Source: Anoplopoma fimbria (lineage: Eukaryota > Chordata > Actinopteri > Perciformes > Anoplopomatidae). From it: a stretch of DNA of 64,000 nucleotides. The notes below the pieces were generated by a model, which was given only the letters and a program-made list of their open reading frames with translations, searched no databases and was not told the origin of the DNA. Where the stretch lies: assembly GCF_027596085.1 (NCBI RefSeq), contig NC_072470.1:2965034-3029033 (forward strand). Reading direction: 5' to 3'. The position numbers and the translations under genes are program-made. Shown here piece by piece: positions 17,364 through 32,200 of the stretch; positions within the stretch are counted from its first letter, which is position 1, and each line of letters opens with the position of its first letter.

Positions 17364-20221
17364 TACTTCTATACTTGTGAGAACCAATCTGAGTGAGGAT
17401 GTTTTTACCAGGTGTAACCCGACCCAACAGCTAACACTTCATAGGACATTAAATCCCTCTGAACTCTCTGCTTCATTATACATAAATAATAAACTGTTAC
17501 CTCACTTCTTTAATTTACAGTAGCTGTTGGTTTGTTGTAACAATAGAGGTCAGCAGTGAGGCAGAAGATATATTCAGATTAGGTTTTAATTTAAGTTACT
17601 AAAGAGAAAGATCTGACTAAATTAAGTCGCTTTTCAGGGAAATAGGAGTTGCCTTAATTTATCCGCTTCATTTGGATGATTAATTCTTCAGTAATCTGAC
17701 AAAAAACAATAAAATAAATTCAAATTAAAGTAAATAAAGACCCTTTGTAAAGAAACATGTCCCCGTCTTTTCTTTCCCGTTCACAGGCCGTCACATCACT
17801 TCCCTCTGCTGTTATGACATCAGCTATGAATGATGCTCACATAAGAAACACAAAAACACCAAACAAAGCTTTGCAAGCAACAAGATACATTTAATTAGAT
17901 AATTGCTTTTTGTATTTTTTTTAACCTGCAGACTGGCTCACGGTTTTCTTACAGTAGATGGAACATGATTCTCTTTGATAAAGATGTAATTTCATCCACA
18001 GGAGACAATCAAACGTCGGGGGTTTGTGGGTTTAAGTCGTGCTGCCCACGAGCTATTCTTGACGAGCAGTTGGCAGTTTGAAGGGTCCTCTGCGTGGAGG
18101 GATTGTGTATGTGAACATACACTGACACACACACACACACACACACACACTTCAAGAAGAGTTACAGTGATGGTTCATGGGAGGAAACCTTTTGGAATGT
18201 CTCTGTTTACTGCATAAGAATAAGTCCATGTTGATGAATCTGTTAGTGATGAATATAAAGCATAATATAAAGGCAATAAGGAAGCGCACACACACTTCCT
18301 TTACAATATAAAACCTTCAACAGGAGGTCTGTAATGAGGATTAGTGCGAATGGACTTACTGCCATGTTGGAGGGAATATAATTAACTTCTTGTTTCTATA
18401 TTTTCTTTGAAGGTGTTGGAGCTTTTAAAAAAAAAAAAAAAAAAACATACTGTAACACTCAAGTAACCCACTTCCTCAATCCTGATTGGTGCTCAGAAGT
18501 ACATGACATCACCTTTTATCCAACCACTGAGAAAAGCTCAGAGAAAACTATTTAAGAAAAAAAATATTTAAGGTCTTTGCTGTAAAGTTCGCAAAAACTT
18601 TACCTGAATAAAATACTTTAAAGCTGGAAAAAAAATGTGGATTTAAAACTGGAACCATCTGATCCAGAATAACTACATTTCCATTCTGGTTCATAACCCC
18701 TCCAACATGGTGTCACATCCCTTCTAACAATACCTCTGTTCTAAAAAACAAACAAACAATACAGTTGAAATACTGTTCTTTATAGAACAACTCTTATTTA
18801 AATAGCTTTACATTCTTTAACATCATTTCCTGTATTTGTTAACATGGAGTGTGGCATTGTGAAAGAGTTGGGTCACTTTTTAGTCACATGAAGGCACATA
18901 ATCACACATTCACACAGTGTTCTGCCTTCTCGTTTCCTAAAAGATCACAAACGGATGAAAACATGCTGCGACATTAAAAATGTCCTATTTGTGACACAAA
19001 CAACGAAAACATCCGCTAACAGCATGCAGGATTATTTACTTTCTCTCTGCTGCACAAGCACGAGAAATAAAAGAATAAAGTCCACTTCAAATGCACTTTG
19101 TAAAAATAAAGATTTTGCTTTACATTATTTAGATAAACATGTAGCATGCAAATAAAAAAAAATCTTGGATTTTCTCATGCAACATATTTCAATCTCTTTA
19201 AAAGTATTTGTCTATAATTGGCTGCAGTGACATTAAGGAAAAAGAATAAATAATAGAAATATCTATATATATATATGGAAAGAACAGATTAAAAAGCATC
19301 TTCCTCAATTACGCTAAAGCTGGAAACCTCTTCATGTAAACCTCAGTATTAGTAGTTTGCTGGTAGTGCAATAAATGGAAAACACACAGTAGACAAGAAG
19401 ATGTAACCAGATCAGAGTAGAAGTACTTCAGAAACATCTCAGAGTGCTTTAAGAACCATTAAATATTACTTTACGAGTAATTGTAACATGCGAAAATCAG
19501 AAACCAAACAATGCAAAGGCTTTGTTTTAGGGGTCCATTGTTATTTCATTGGTTTCCTGGAAAGAATTGGTGATTTGTTACTGATTGGAGGTAAAATTTG
19601 ATCCATTTAAACCAAGAAAATATCTTAATATTAGTCATTAATTGCTGGAACGTTATTCTACATTTATGTTTAGTTGTATGATTTAAACGTATGTCTCTAT
19701 TTTGCCTACAATTGGTACCATGTCACACATTTCTTTCCAGTAAACTTTAAGGAATAATGGAGCCGTAAAATAAAAACACATCAAAATGATTAGTTGCCAC
19801 ATGAAAAAAAGCTGCATCACACTGAGGACAATGTTTCCTCAACAATCAGTGTTAAAAAAAATGGAGTTTTAAAAAGGAGTGTTGAAGAGAGTACAAAGAT
19901 TATGTCAATGATCACACTATCAAAGTTTAAAAGACAGTAGAAAACAGATGTGTTGTGGAACACCAGAGGCACCAGATGTTGAGAAAACAGACGGAATCGA
20001 CTCTTCGGGACAAAAACAAACCTCAGCGTCAATCATTAGATACCATTTCACTCCAAACACACTCAGGAGCGACGCTTGATTCAGCCAAAAATCATCCCGG
20101 CACGTGCTTGATTGGATTATTGTCATTCAAATAGCCCCATTTGCATGAGACCCTTTGTGTTGTCACCACCTTTTAAAGGACCACTAGCTGATTTTTTTTT
20201 TCTTTTTGCATCCTCGGTTGC
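16059..20221. other. Intergenic region downstream of gpd2
   Basis: No gene recognised. A (GT)24 microsatellite lies at 17311-17359, a short CA run at 18126-18150 and a poly(A) at 18428-18445. Segment 16440-17260 is less AT-rich, with homeobox-type TAATTA cores and few repeats, and has the look of conserved non-coding DNA (inference only). The gpd2 3' UTR must extend into the right end, but I could not place a convincing poly(A) signal. Confidence 0.45.
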
Positions 20222-23200
20222 TCAGAATCCGCCCCCGGACCGGTCCACCGTCACCGGACCTCGTTTATTCAGAGTCTCCTCCGCCGTTTTCATCAGAATA
20301 GCCAGACGGCTGTCCGACACTTGACCCTTCTTCACCGCGCTCATCAGCTGCACAGGAAACAGAAAGAAGAGGTTAACTTCAATTAAGAGAAATGTTTAAT
20401 TATCAGTTTACCCGATCACCTTTTACTTAACCAGGACGTTTAGGAGGAAATGAACCCGACACCAGCTGCTTTCTTCATGTGTTAAAGCTGAACTAGGAGG
20501 GAGATGAGGCTGTTTTAGGAACGACTGATGCAAAAAAGTTCCCTTTAAAAGAGTGATTCTTTAAAATACGAATGATTTAACAAAAAGCACGCCTTCACTA
20601 TTAAACCTGTTGTGTTCAGTTTGCTACGAAGCATCTTCAGAACTTGGCTTTTCTATTTTACAATTTTTAAAAAGGATGAAAAAGGTATTATTCTATATTT
20701 TCCTTATTGTCAACAAATACCATTAAGACCAAAAACAACAATGTGTGACAAGCAACAAACTTATTCTCTTAATAAAGCTCTTTAATAAACCACTGCGTTG
20801 TTAAAGGTTATAAGTATGCTTCAAACAAAGTGTTTCCTTGAAGGCGTTCATGGTGTTGCAATCGTTTAAAGTGACGGAAGTAGTTGTGTTAAAAATGAAA
20901 GATCGATGGAAAGTTACGAATATTGGACATTGTTTAAAGCATACTGACACCTTTAACTGTCTCTATTTTTAGCCTTATTTAAGAACAATTATCTGCTTTA
21001 AACATAGTTTAATCTGCTGCATGATTAAGTATTTTTATGCTGCCATCTTGGGGAGGATTATGATTGTTATAAAAATAATTGTAGTAACTGTACGTTACTC
21101 AAACAGGAGTAAATATTGAATTTGAAGAGGACTATTTTCTGCGGCGGATTAATACACTTTTAGAGCATTAGCCTCCATTCTTGGCAGTGCGTAGAGTTCA
21201 ACTACTGACTATAAAAACTATAAAAAACTTTTATTCTATTTCTTTTCTTCGGTGTTAAAAATAATCATGTTCTACTGCATTTTTAGTAAATCAATGTCTC
21301 CTAATATACTTTATTTAATGTGTTCTGATTTGTAATATTTTCTCTTAAGTATTTCCTTGAAATAAAAGAAGAAAATCACCACGCTTATCATTAAGAAAAA
21401 AACATAACATCAAAATTTCTGTCTCCGATGTCTAAAGTTTCCTAGCTCAGCTTTAACACTTCTTGGATCCTTTTTAGTGTTTTTTTTACCCTTCAACCAC
21501 CAGAGGATTTTATAAAGTTTTCTTAAACTTTATTGCTAAAGTGAGAGGTTGAGCCTTGCGGGGCTCTCGGAGGTTAAACAGTGCTGGTTTCCCATCAGTG
21601 CTGCGCATGTACGCTACCTGTTTGTTGTCCCTAAGTCATCCATGAGCAGGTCGGGTATCCACACAAGCAGAAACAGACATTGAGAATCATAATAAAACAT
21701 GACATTTGCATGAATAAATACTTGATTCCTAATAATGTTTGTCTTGTCACATAGGGGACAACAAAAAAAGGCCTCTAGGTAAAAGATATTTTATCTGATT
21801 TATCCATCAGCGCGTCTCCTCAGCTCACTAATGAAGACTAAATCATGGGCTGTCACCAGGCTCTGCTTTAATGACTCTTTCCTGGACTTTCGTTGTCATG
21901 TGAGAAAGTAATTTATTTAGCGGCGGACGGACACGGAAGCCCCGACAAACACGCACACACGAAGGGCCTCATTACACAAGTCGCTGACAGAGATTCTCCG
22001 TTCTAATTAGCTCCATCTCGTCGGACTTCACACCTTCTGCTCTGCAGGATGTTCATTGTTCTCACATCACAGGTGGACAATGGCCTTTTTAGGATCTATA
22101 ATTTATAGTATGTTTGAGGAACATGATGTCTTTATCTGGATGTGGAAGGTGCAATGTGTAAATGACTATATACAATAATATAAATATATATATCTACATC
22201 TATAAATATGCATAGACCTAGAAATACCTGCTTAAAACTGCATAAAATTCATGTACTTACTACTACTTTTAGCAGGAAATATGTATATAAAAAGAGAAAC
22301 GTCGTAACAATTTTTGAAATACATAAAGGCAGGAGATCGAAAACAGATTAAATTCAGGAATATTGCTGCACACACTAAAAAATCTCAGAGGAAAAAACGG
22401 TAAAATAGAAAAAAGAAAAGGTGTGTTTAATGGATTGCGTCCCCCTGGGTTTCTATTATCAGCCTTCATGTCCTGTTTGTTCTGCTGGTACTGACGGAGG
22501 TGTGAGGCATTAATGGCTCCTCTCTTCACACACCAGCGCTCATGTGCGATTCTATTTTCAGCTGATTTTCAATTCAGTCTTTTCTGCAAAAATCTCACTT
22601 ATATGAAATAATGTTGCTAAAAGTCCGAGTTTCTTATAACAAGTGAAAGAATTTACCAGTGCAAGAAGAATATTTGTTCATTTCCAAAGCAAATCAACAT
22701 GTTTCAGGCTTTTAACAAATCAAATTTGATCTGGATTCTGTGCAGCAACCTGCATAAATTACTATTGGAAACAGTCTGAAATGGTCATATGTTCAATTGT
22801 TATTATGAAAATTAGGTTTTAGGACTTGAATGAAGTGAGACACTCCACTTCTAATTTAATTTTATTTCTTTGTATTTTCTTCCACAGAGGGCGTAAACTG
22901 CTAAACCTATACCTTTTTATTAACAGCCAAATTTTAATTTCTATATATTACTGCGTTTCTAAAAAAAGAAAATAGTGCAAGTGGTCAAAAAAGGGAGAAT
23001 AAATTTCCATTGTGGTATTTACAAAAGATTGGGGCTTGAAAAGAAAATGTAAAAAAGTAAGATACGTATTACTATTGTTTATAAATATGAATGCTTTAAT
23101 GGTATTAATCTGCACCAAGCATCACAGTTTGAAGCTTCCTCTCTCCTCTGAGCTCTCACCGTCTTCATGTTACGTACCTGCATGAACTCATCAATTTCCA

Positions 23201-26200
23201 CTTGTCCGTTCTTGTTGAGGTCCACCTCATTAAGGATTTCATGGAGCGCATTTTCATCAATTTGGACATTGATGCTCTTTAGAGAAAAAAAAAAAAAAAA
23301 CAGAGCCATGGATCAATAACGTGTAATGAAGAAGTGTGTAAAGATGAGAGGCAGACGGACAGAAGAGGAGATGGAATGAGACTCACTTCCAAAACCTGCT
23401 GGACGTCGACGGTTGTGATGAATCCTTTGCTCTCTTTGTCAAACTTATGGAAGCGCTTCTTGTACCTGTCACACAGATTTCAGCACATTTATTCCTTAAA
23501 GTATCTAGAACATTTAACAACACTCATTTTATTTAATTTCATACGTTTTATTTAATTCTGTCTGCACAAGAATACCCATCATACTGCCGGTTGCACATGT
23601 TTATATTTAATCAGATCACAGAAACCGATAATATAAAAGGTGCATCATTACCTCATTACTTCCTGGTTGTCCAGGTTGATCTCAGACGTCTTGGTCAGCT
23701 GTTCGGAGCGAGACCTGTAGCCCATCTCGAGGTACAAAAACTTCCTGGCTGCTTCCAGCTCGGCCTGGATTTCACATCAGCAGAGAAGGAAAGAAAAGTC
23801 AGTCTGTTAGTACATTAAATATAAACCAAGAGCACCTCTACTAACTATGATTTTAAAAATATAGTGATTAAATACAAACATATTACTGTTTCGCATCTTG
23901 TATAACTTGTTTTTGTGATATTCTACAGTGTGTGTCATGTGGCCTCTCTGTGATGTAACAATAACTGTTTAAAATAGCTATAGTGAGTTCAGTATAGAGT
24001 TCAGATTTCATGCACACATAACTCCCCTCGTATCACTTCATCTCTTTCATACACACACAAACAGAGCTTCCTCCTGTAAAGGGATGAAGGGTGTGGACCT
24101 TTTTCTATTGTGTGCAGATGAAAAAAAACAAAACAGAAACCCACCAGGGACTAAAGCATTATGTAAAACGGAGCAGGTTTTTTCTGAGGCAGAGAGAATC
24201 CTCAGTATGATCTGATTGTAGGGGATGTGTTGTTGTTAAAGCGTACCGTCTTGTGCTCCTCGCTCCAGTTCAGCTCTTTGCCCATGATCTGAACGATGCG
24301 TGGGAGGGCTTCGTCGGCTGCCTGCACGTTCAAGAAGCCGAGGCGCGTTCTCCGGGCGATGACGTCGGTGGCGGTGCAGGCGTACTCCTTGATCGCATAC
24401 AGCACCTGAGGGAAGAAGACTCACATGAGGCTCGAGTGTTTGAGGCTATTTTGGGAAAAATCTTAAAATAAAACTCCCACGTTACCTCGCCCTCGATGTA
24501 AGGGAATTCAGACACCAGTCTTTTCCCAACGATCGGCCATCTTTGCCCGGTGACCTGAGCCATCTTGGCCACGTCGAACGCCTTTCCGCCGTACGTCGCC
24601 GCCAGATGCTTAGCGACCTGCGCACAGAAACAAACAACAGAATGAAAGATATTCAAGTTTTAACAAGAAAAACATCCTGTGCAGTACGTTTCAACAAGCT
24701 GTTGAGATGCTTTTTCTATTGTCAGTTACAGTCAAATACTTCCTAGTACTACAGCAAAAATTATAGTTGGAAAATACTTAGAAACTCTGCCACTTATACT
24801 ACTAAAAATGCTAAAATAACAACTCCTCTCCAGTTGGAGTTATTCTGAAATACAATATTTGTTCATTATGTATGAAATAGGATTATCAAGAAACATATAA
24901 GCATTTAGCCTTGAACTGGCTGTGTGTATTGTTGTGATTTTTATTCACTTTTCTTGTCCAACAAAATAAAAATCACAGGTTAAACATCGTACATCTTCTC
25001 CTGATATCCACATGATCGATTCCACCTCTCCGGAGTTAAGCGATGAGTGTTAACGCCACTTTGTCCATGAGGCGTCACGTGTTTACAGAGCATGAGAGGG
25101 CTATTTGCTATTCAGATCGTTGGCTTTCCGATCATGTGAAAGGGCAAACACTGTCCAAATATCAACAGTGACCTTTTAGGAATATTGGAGAGCAGCAGAG
25201 CCGCTGCAGAACGCCTCTAATGAGGAGTAAGTGTACTGAAGGCTCTCGGTGCACAAGTACTTTTTCTTCATGAAACAATGTTCTCGAGGGTTTAATGAAA
25301 AGGCACAGCCTAATTATTGGAAAGATGGCTTGTAGCTGATGTAAATCAATGTGCCCTTACTTAATGCCATTGATAAATCGTACATCATACAGTGCATTTC
25401 AGCACATGTCCACTCTTTTGTGTAGTAGAAATGTCAGAGTTGTTACAGCAGCGGCTTTAATGTCAGCTCTGCCGCCGGAGAGGAGGACAGTGAATGTGTC
25501 TGTGAGCTCTTACAGCTTTGTTTGGATCTGTAGCTAGTTAAAGGTCTGCGTGCTTCTACGCATCGGCATGCTCAAAATGTTTCAGAAAGTCAAACTGTTG
25601 TTGGATGCAGAGCTTTGACAAATAGTTATAACATTTTGGTGTAATGTATTGTTCATTTTTTAAATCAAACAGCACCTCTGAGGCTCATACGTTGCTCGTT
25701 AAATAGTAAAAATGACAATCTGTCTACCTATAAAATATGGTAACGTTTGATACAAAACAAGTAAAGTTTACAGTGAAACTTCAGGTTTAATTCAAGTTCA
25801 GATGCACAGAAAACTAGTCCGTGTTGATATACACCGTGTTCTACTTCTACTATTACTTTGAAGTACTTAAAATGACTTTACCAAACCCAAGTGTTGCTGC
25901 TTACACAACTGAATACTGTTTGTAACGTGCAAACGTGTGTCACCTCGTTCTCCAGTCCGTAGTCCTGCACCAGGCGGATGTAGAGGGTCGGCGTCCAGCC
26001 CTTGGCTCCCTCCAGCATCAGACCCACGGTCTTGCAGGGCTCTGCAGACAGGCTGTGGGTTTTGACGGCCGCGTCCAGAGTCTCTTCGGCCATGGATCTG
26101 TAGGTCGTCCACTTACCACCTAGAAACACACAAATGATTATGAGCCTTAATATGCGGCAGTATTTGTGCAGTGATGTCACGAGATAATCCAGAAACCGAC

Positions 26201-29200
26201 CAGCGATGGTGACCAGTCCGCTGTCACTGATGCTGACGATGTGGTTCCTGCAGATGGACTGAGTGTCCTTGGAGTTGGGGTCGGTCACCAGCGGACGGAT
26301 GCCGCTCCACGCCGCCAACACGTCTCCTCGCCGCACTGAGGACGAGACAAAAGGGGTCACGTTTTAACGGAGAGAGTTCACTTTGAACCAGAGCTAAATG
26401 TTAGACTCAGTGCATTGACACAATAATATGTACATTTAAAGGCTGCAGTCTGTAGCATTTAGGGGGATCTATTTGCAGAAATTGAATTAAATAATAATAT
26501 GTTTCTTTAGAAAAAGAATGGTTGTGTTTTGAACGAGCTGTTTATATCTACATATGTAGCAGCTCCTCTTGTGTTTCTACAGTAGCCCAGAATGGACAAA
26601 CCAAACACTGGCCCTCAAAACTAGATGCTGCATAGTCCTGCACACTGCACCTTTAAACTAAACACACTGTTTGATTGGATAGATGATCTGTACCTTCCAC
26701 GTCGGGGCTGAGGTAGTTGCGGATCTCCCTCAGGATGAAGTTGATGTCGTCCTCCCCCGGGATGGGGTGAGCCGTCACGCTGGTGGGGGAGTCGGTCGTC
26801 CCGGCGATCGTCATCTTCTCCCACGGCAGGAAGAAGATGACACGACCGTCACTTGTGGACGGATCGAGCAGACCCATGTTGTCGGGGCTGTGGGACAGAA
26901 AATCCACAAAGAAGGGTTTATATATTATAACAAGTGCAAGATGATAGTGGAGTGATAGGAACATATTATGTTTAATTTACCATCTTAAGTGTCTTAAGTT
27001 TGGGAATAAGTATGAGAAAGAAGTGTTGAGAGTAAAAGGAAATGAGGAGAGAAGAAGAGAGGGACAAATTGAGGAGTTGAGGACACAAATGGAAAAAGAG
27101 CACAGATGTGTGGGAGGAAGAGAAGGAGGGGGAGGACGAAGATAGCGCGAGAGAGAAGAAGAGAATTAGGTGCTTGGCATTTCTGGCGCTGTTCAAAGGG
27201 CTCACTCTCCCTCGGGTTTCGCTCAATAAGCTTGGCTGAACTTTAAAAAAGGTCCTACTTCAACAAAACCACTCTATTGCTCTGCTGTGTCTCAACCAGA
27301 GAAGATTGTCCCATGCATGTAATAATAGTTTAGTATTTACACATTAAAGTGAGGAAACACTGAGGATTAAATATGGACAAATCTGATTTTAAAGGACATG
27401 CCGTGAGTGTGTTGGTACCTGTAGTAACCGGGGATGACGATGTGAACACCGGCGCTCGGCTGGCAGATGTTTTTGGTTTCTTCGTTGTCCATCTTCCTCA
27501 GGGAGTCAGTGAACGGTCCGGTGGCGTTGATCACACACTTGGCCTTCACGTCAAACTCCTTTCCTGTGAGGAGAGAAAGATAGTGAAACAAAGATGGTAT
27601 TAAAAAGATGGAAGATATCTGAGGAGATATTTTATTGATACAGGATGAGAGAGGAAATACTGCACGTTACATGATGTATTCCAACAAAAAGCATAAAAAT
27701 ATAGAAGAAAGACCTCTGAAAACATGCTTAGGCTTCATTTTAATTGAATACTGCTCATAATTTTAGCGAAATACTCGACTGTTGTGTTGACTGTTGGTAA
27801 AGTCTCTAACACCAACACCTCCACCTGCATGCCTCACCTGTGAGGACGTCCCTGCAGCGGGCGCCACACACCTTCTCCTGTCCGGTCTGCGGGTCCTTGG
27901 TCTTCAGCAGGTGGACAACCTCGGTGTAGTTGGCGACGGCGGCGCCGTAGCGGGCGGAGCTGAGGGCGATGGCCAGATTCATACGGGCGTCGTTGTGCTG
28001 ACCTGAAGGGGAGAGAGGAGAAGAAGAAGAAAGGTGGAGGGTTAGGGTGGAGGTTGAGTTATATGGGGTGGAATAATACACTCATTCATGTGTACTGTAT
28101 TTATTTGACATGGGTGCTGATAAGCTGACGATTTAAACAAAGTTTGGTTCATCTAAACCTCACTTTTATTTCATTTTTTATTGATACTTAATTACTTGAA
28201 AATCAAAAATGATTATTTCTCATAATAATGGCCACCCTCGAGAATATGCTTATTTTAAATATATTAAGTATTGTTTATAGATAATGCAAGCAGCTCATTT
28301 GTGTTTTGTATTTACAATTATGCATAAAATTAAGCGTATTAAAAGTTCATATTTCTGCATTTGATGGCCTTTTCTCTGTGCAAAATCACTCACTTTCTTC
28401 CTGTGGAATTTCTTAGTGCACAGGTCTCTTCTGTTGATGCTAGTTGCCATATTAACATAAAAAAATATAGAAATATTTGCCACAGAGAATGATGGCCATA
28501 ACATCCTGTTAATATACGTACAATAATATTAATTTATTTTCCTCTATGACTCATTTTATTCTAGAAACAGACATTATATGACAATGTTGCAGATGTCTTT
28601 GCCTCAAATGTAAATTTAAATGTGGTTGTTTATGACAAAATAAATAAGTTTTTGATATCCATCCCTCTAATATTATTAGCTAAACATACTATTCATTTCC
28701 CTCAGATTTCAGAGCGTATGTAAACCACCCAGCCGGTTCAGAATAAGAGTGTTAGGCCGACATGTGTGCTGCAGAACCAAAGTGCCTCTGCTGTAGTTGG
28801 TGGCAGCAGCAGCAGCTGCAGTAACCACGACAGCGGGAGAAAAAGCTGCTGCTCCGCCGCTCTGACCGTCTACGGCGCTCCTCTGCGCCCGACACCGCCG
28901 GGAGAGAAGGTCAGATTTGGAAATGTCACCGGCGTGATTGTTCCAGACGGCATAATTGGAGAAAAAGACTCCCCACCCCTCCAACATCCCCCACCCACCA
29001 CCTCAGAGCAGATGATGGGTGGGGGGGTGGAAATCAAACATACGCTGCTTTGCACCAAGAAAATGCTCTTCTTTTATTTCAGCCTGCAGTAAACCCAGTT
29101 ATATCTGACCACTTCTATTTTACATTTAAGGAGCAAAGAAGCTTTTGGTTTAATATAGTGTGAGGTATTTAGAAAGCATAAAATAATGTAAATTAAGCTT

Positions 29201-32200
29201 TAACTGCTTTATTTGTGAATGTTTCTTTCATAAAAATATTGAACCAGGAGTCACGTTACTAAAACTGCAGATCAGATCTTAATTTCTGCTATTAATCACA
29301 CTGATTTTGACTGTTGAATTCCATAAATACGAGACATTAAAAGCCTCTTTAAGTAGCATCAGACACACTGATACTCAACATGTTGGTCCTCCTCTGGGAT
29401 CATTAAAGGAGCATGTTGCGTTTACTGGCAAAGGGAAGAATGGGCGTCCTTCCAGCATGTCAACACATTTAGTGAGGCACCAGAGGAGACAGGAAGGCCA
29501 CGAGGCAACACCTACATCTACAATCTGTTACCATTAATCATATTATTACAATTTATTTAGAGCCAGGACTTCCTATAAAATGTATGTCCAAAAGGTTTTC
29601 AACACAGAGGAAATATCTATATATGAATGGACAGAGGAGATATAAAAGTAATATAAGAACTATATTGATGGGACTTTATGAGGCAACGAAAACAGCAGAA
29701 AAAGGGCGAGAGCACCAAGACTGACTCAGCTGCTCTGCTCGTGTTTACAGAAAATACAAAGATGAGTAATCAACAAACGGAGGCTGCCGTTTCTGATTAC
29801 TGTCCACACTGACCGGTGACAAAGCAAAAAGGGCAGGCACTCACCGTCGTAGTAGACGATGGCTCCCACCAGCTTGTCCTTCTTCAGCATGGGAAAGTGC
29901 TCCAAGGCCTTGGTCTTACTGAGTACGTAGCTGCTCTTCAGATTCTGGATCCCAGCCACCAGGTCGTACATCTTGATCCCCGCCCAGTAGTAAGGCAACT
30001 GCCACCATCTTGGAAATTAACACCGTGATTAAAGGTAGATTGTATCTGCATTTTTAGGTAGTTTTGAGGGTTTTCCATCAAATTAAACAACAACTATCTT
30101 CATTTAAAAGATAAAAACCTTTATACTAATGAAACATACCAATGATAACATTCTTTTGTGCATTTTTCTTTGTATTGTCTGACTCCTGGCACTTACTTGT
30201 AGACAGGAAGCATTATGGGTAGCGGTGCAGATAGATGAGGTGCGATCTCCAGGAGGTTGGCTCGCTCGTGGAGGGCCTCCTTCACCATCATGTACTGCTC
30301 CCACAAAATAAAGAGCATGTTAATGTCGAAGAAGAGGAAGTAATAGGAGATGAAAATGAAGAAAAAAGGAGTGTGAAGAGGAACCTGTTCGTAGTCTAAC
30401 TGCATGATGGCCTTCTGGAGGTAGCGGACTCCTCCGTGGATCAGCTTGGTGCTCCGACTGCTCGTCCCCGAAGAGAAGTCGTTTCTCTCCACGAGAGCAG
30501 TCTTGAGGTCTGCGGAGAAATTCAAAGGATGAACTGTTTGATATCAATATGTCTATGCAATACAGCAATGACTGATAAATGTATATAGTTTCACTGAGAG
30601 AAAAGATGAAGAATATGTCTTTAACACCGATACACAAAAAAAAGAAATGCTTTAAAACTATATAAAGTTGTCTCCAAATATCTCTTATTGTGCAAATATT
30701 TGGGTGCTATATTAAAGCTGCACAAATGTCTACCACTAATCTATATATAAATTACCACAGCACTGATATACATCTCTTCGGTGTATTTACAGAAAGTTAC
30801 AGTTAAGCTTCTGTTCCTAAAACAGCAGCTGACGTCCTGGAGAGAGACCTTTATAAACTCGTCTCCCTCCTTTAATCGTGACTCCATTAAGACACTAATA
30901 GAGCCTGAAACCTGTTGTATTAACGGGGAGTGTTGCACCCAGAGAGGTTCACTCACTGCGTGTGACAGCGTCTAAGGCACATCCTGCCCCCGTGGCTCCT
31001 CCTCCGACCACCAGGACGTCAAACTCCTCGGTGCTCTGCAGCGCCGCCAGCTGGGCCTGCCGACTGGGGAACTCGTCGGCGAAGGGAACCCGGAGCTCTG
31101 CTTCTGCTGCGACGTGGGCCAACCGAGTCTGGATGTGACACAAACACACACAGCAGCACCAACACAATGAGGAATAACACATTTTAACGACGTTAACGAG
31201 TCACGAATGGTGCAAGAATAGAAGTTTCTATGTTAATATCTATTTAAAACACTATGTTAATTTTATAAACCATGCAAAAGCCATAAATATATAGCAACAC
31301 TTTCCTTGAGGTGCATTTTGAAACATTATAAGCACACTGGAAAAATACAGTGAAATGTTTTTATGCATTATAATCACCTCATAAAACTACATGTGAAATA
31401 ATGCAATCATTTTAATACATTATGGATTTGACTGTAATGAGATCACTGTACTGAGCTCATAATATGCATTATTGTGTCGTAATGGATGGAGGATAATGGA
31501 TGTACGGAAGCCTAGAAGTGCATTTATCTCTATTGTTACTATTTTAAAAAGTTTAGTTCAGCCCAGTTAATACATTTATAGAGTTAAAGAAAAATAGAGG
31601 TTTCATTGTTTTACATTAATAGAGAACAAAAACAAACATTTTTCATAATAATCTTCTTCATTTCATATTTATTTGCATAATATTTTGGTCCTTAAATGAA
31701 TAGTGAAAGTTGAGATTTTGTTAAATATTCTGCAAAATATTTGTTGATGCATATACTTTGCTTTGGATGCAAGACTTTTTCTATTTTTACTTCATAGTAT
31801 TGCTACTTTAATTGGGGAAACATCCTGAATATTTCCACCAAATGTAGTTTAAATGCATTTTTAAATTTAAAAAAGACCTTTTAATCTCAAATCTAAGATA
31901 TTCAGAGATTTAAAAAGTGCTTATGATGTCTCCTTCTCACCTTTAGTCTCCAAGTGAAGTGTTGCTAAAAGTTCATTCATCAACATATATATTCTTAATG
32001 CGATTAGTAGCAAAAGGAAACTTTCTGCTGCAACATGCTGCACAACTTTGCAAAGAAAAAAAAAAAGAAAAATCACAATGATTAGCAAAATAATCATAAA
32101 GAAATAATCACATACGACACTACGAAAAAAAGCAACAAAAAAAACAGCTCCTCTGATACGAGGATGAATTTCACTTCTAATGAAATATTCATTCATTTTT

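Noticed and set aside
28766..29092. 108-codon plus-strand frame in a gpd2 intron
   Set aside because: Low-complexity Ser/Pro-rich sequence, no recognised homology, no splice or promoter evidence.
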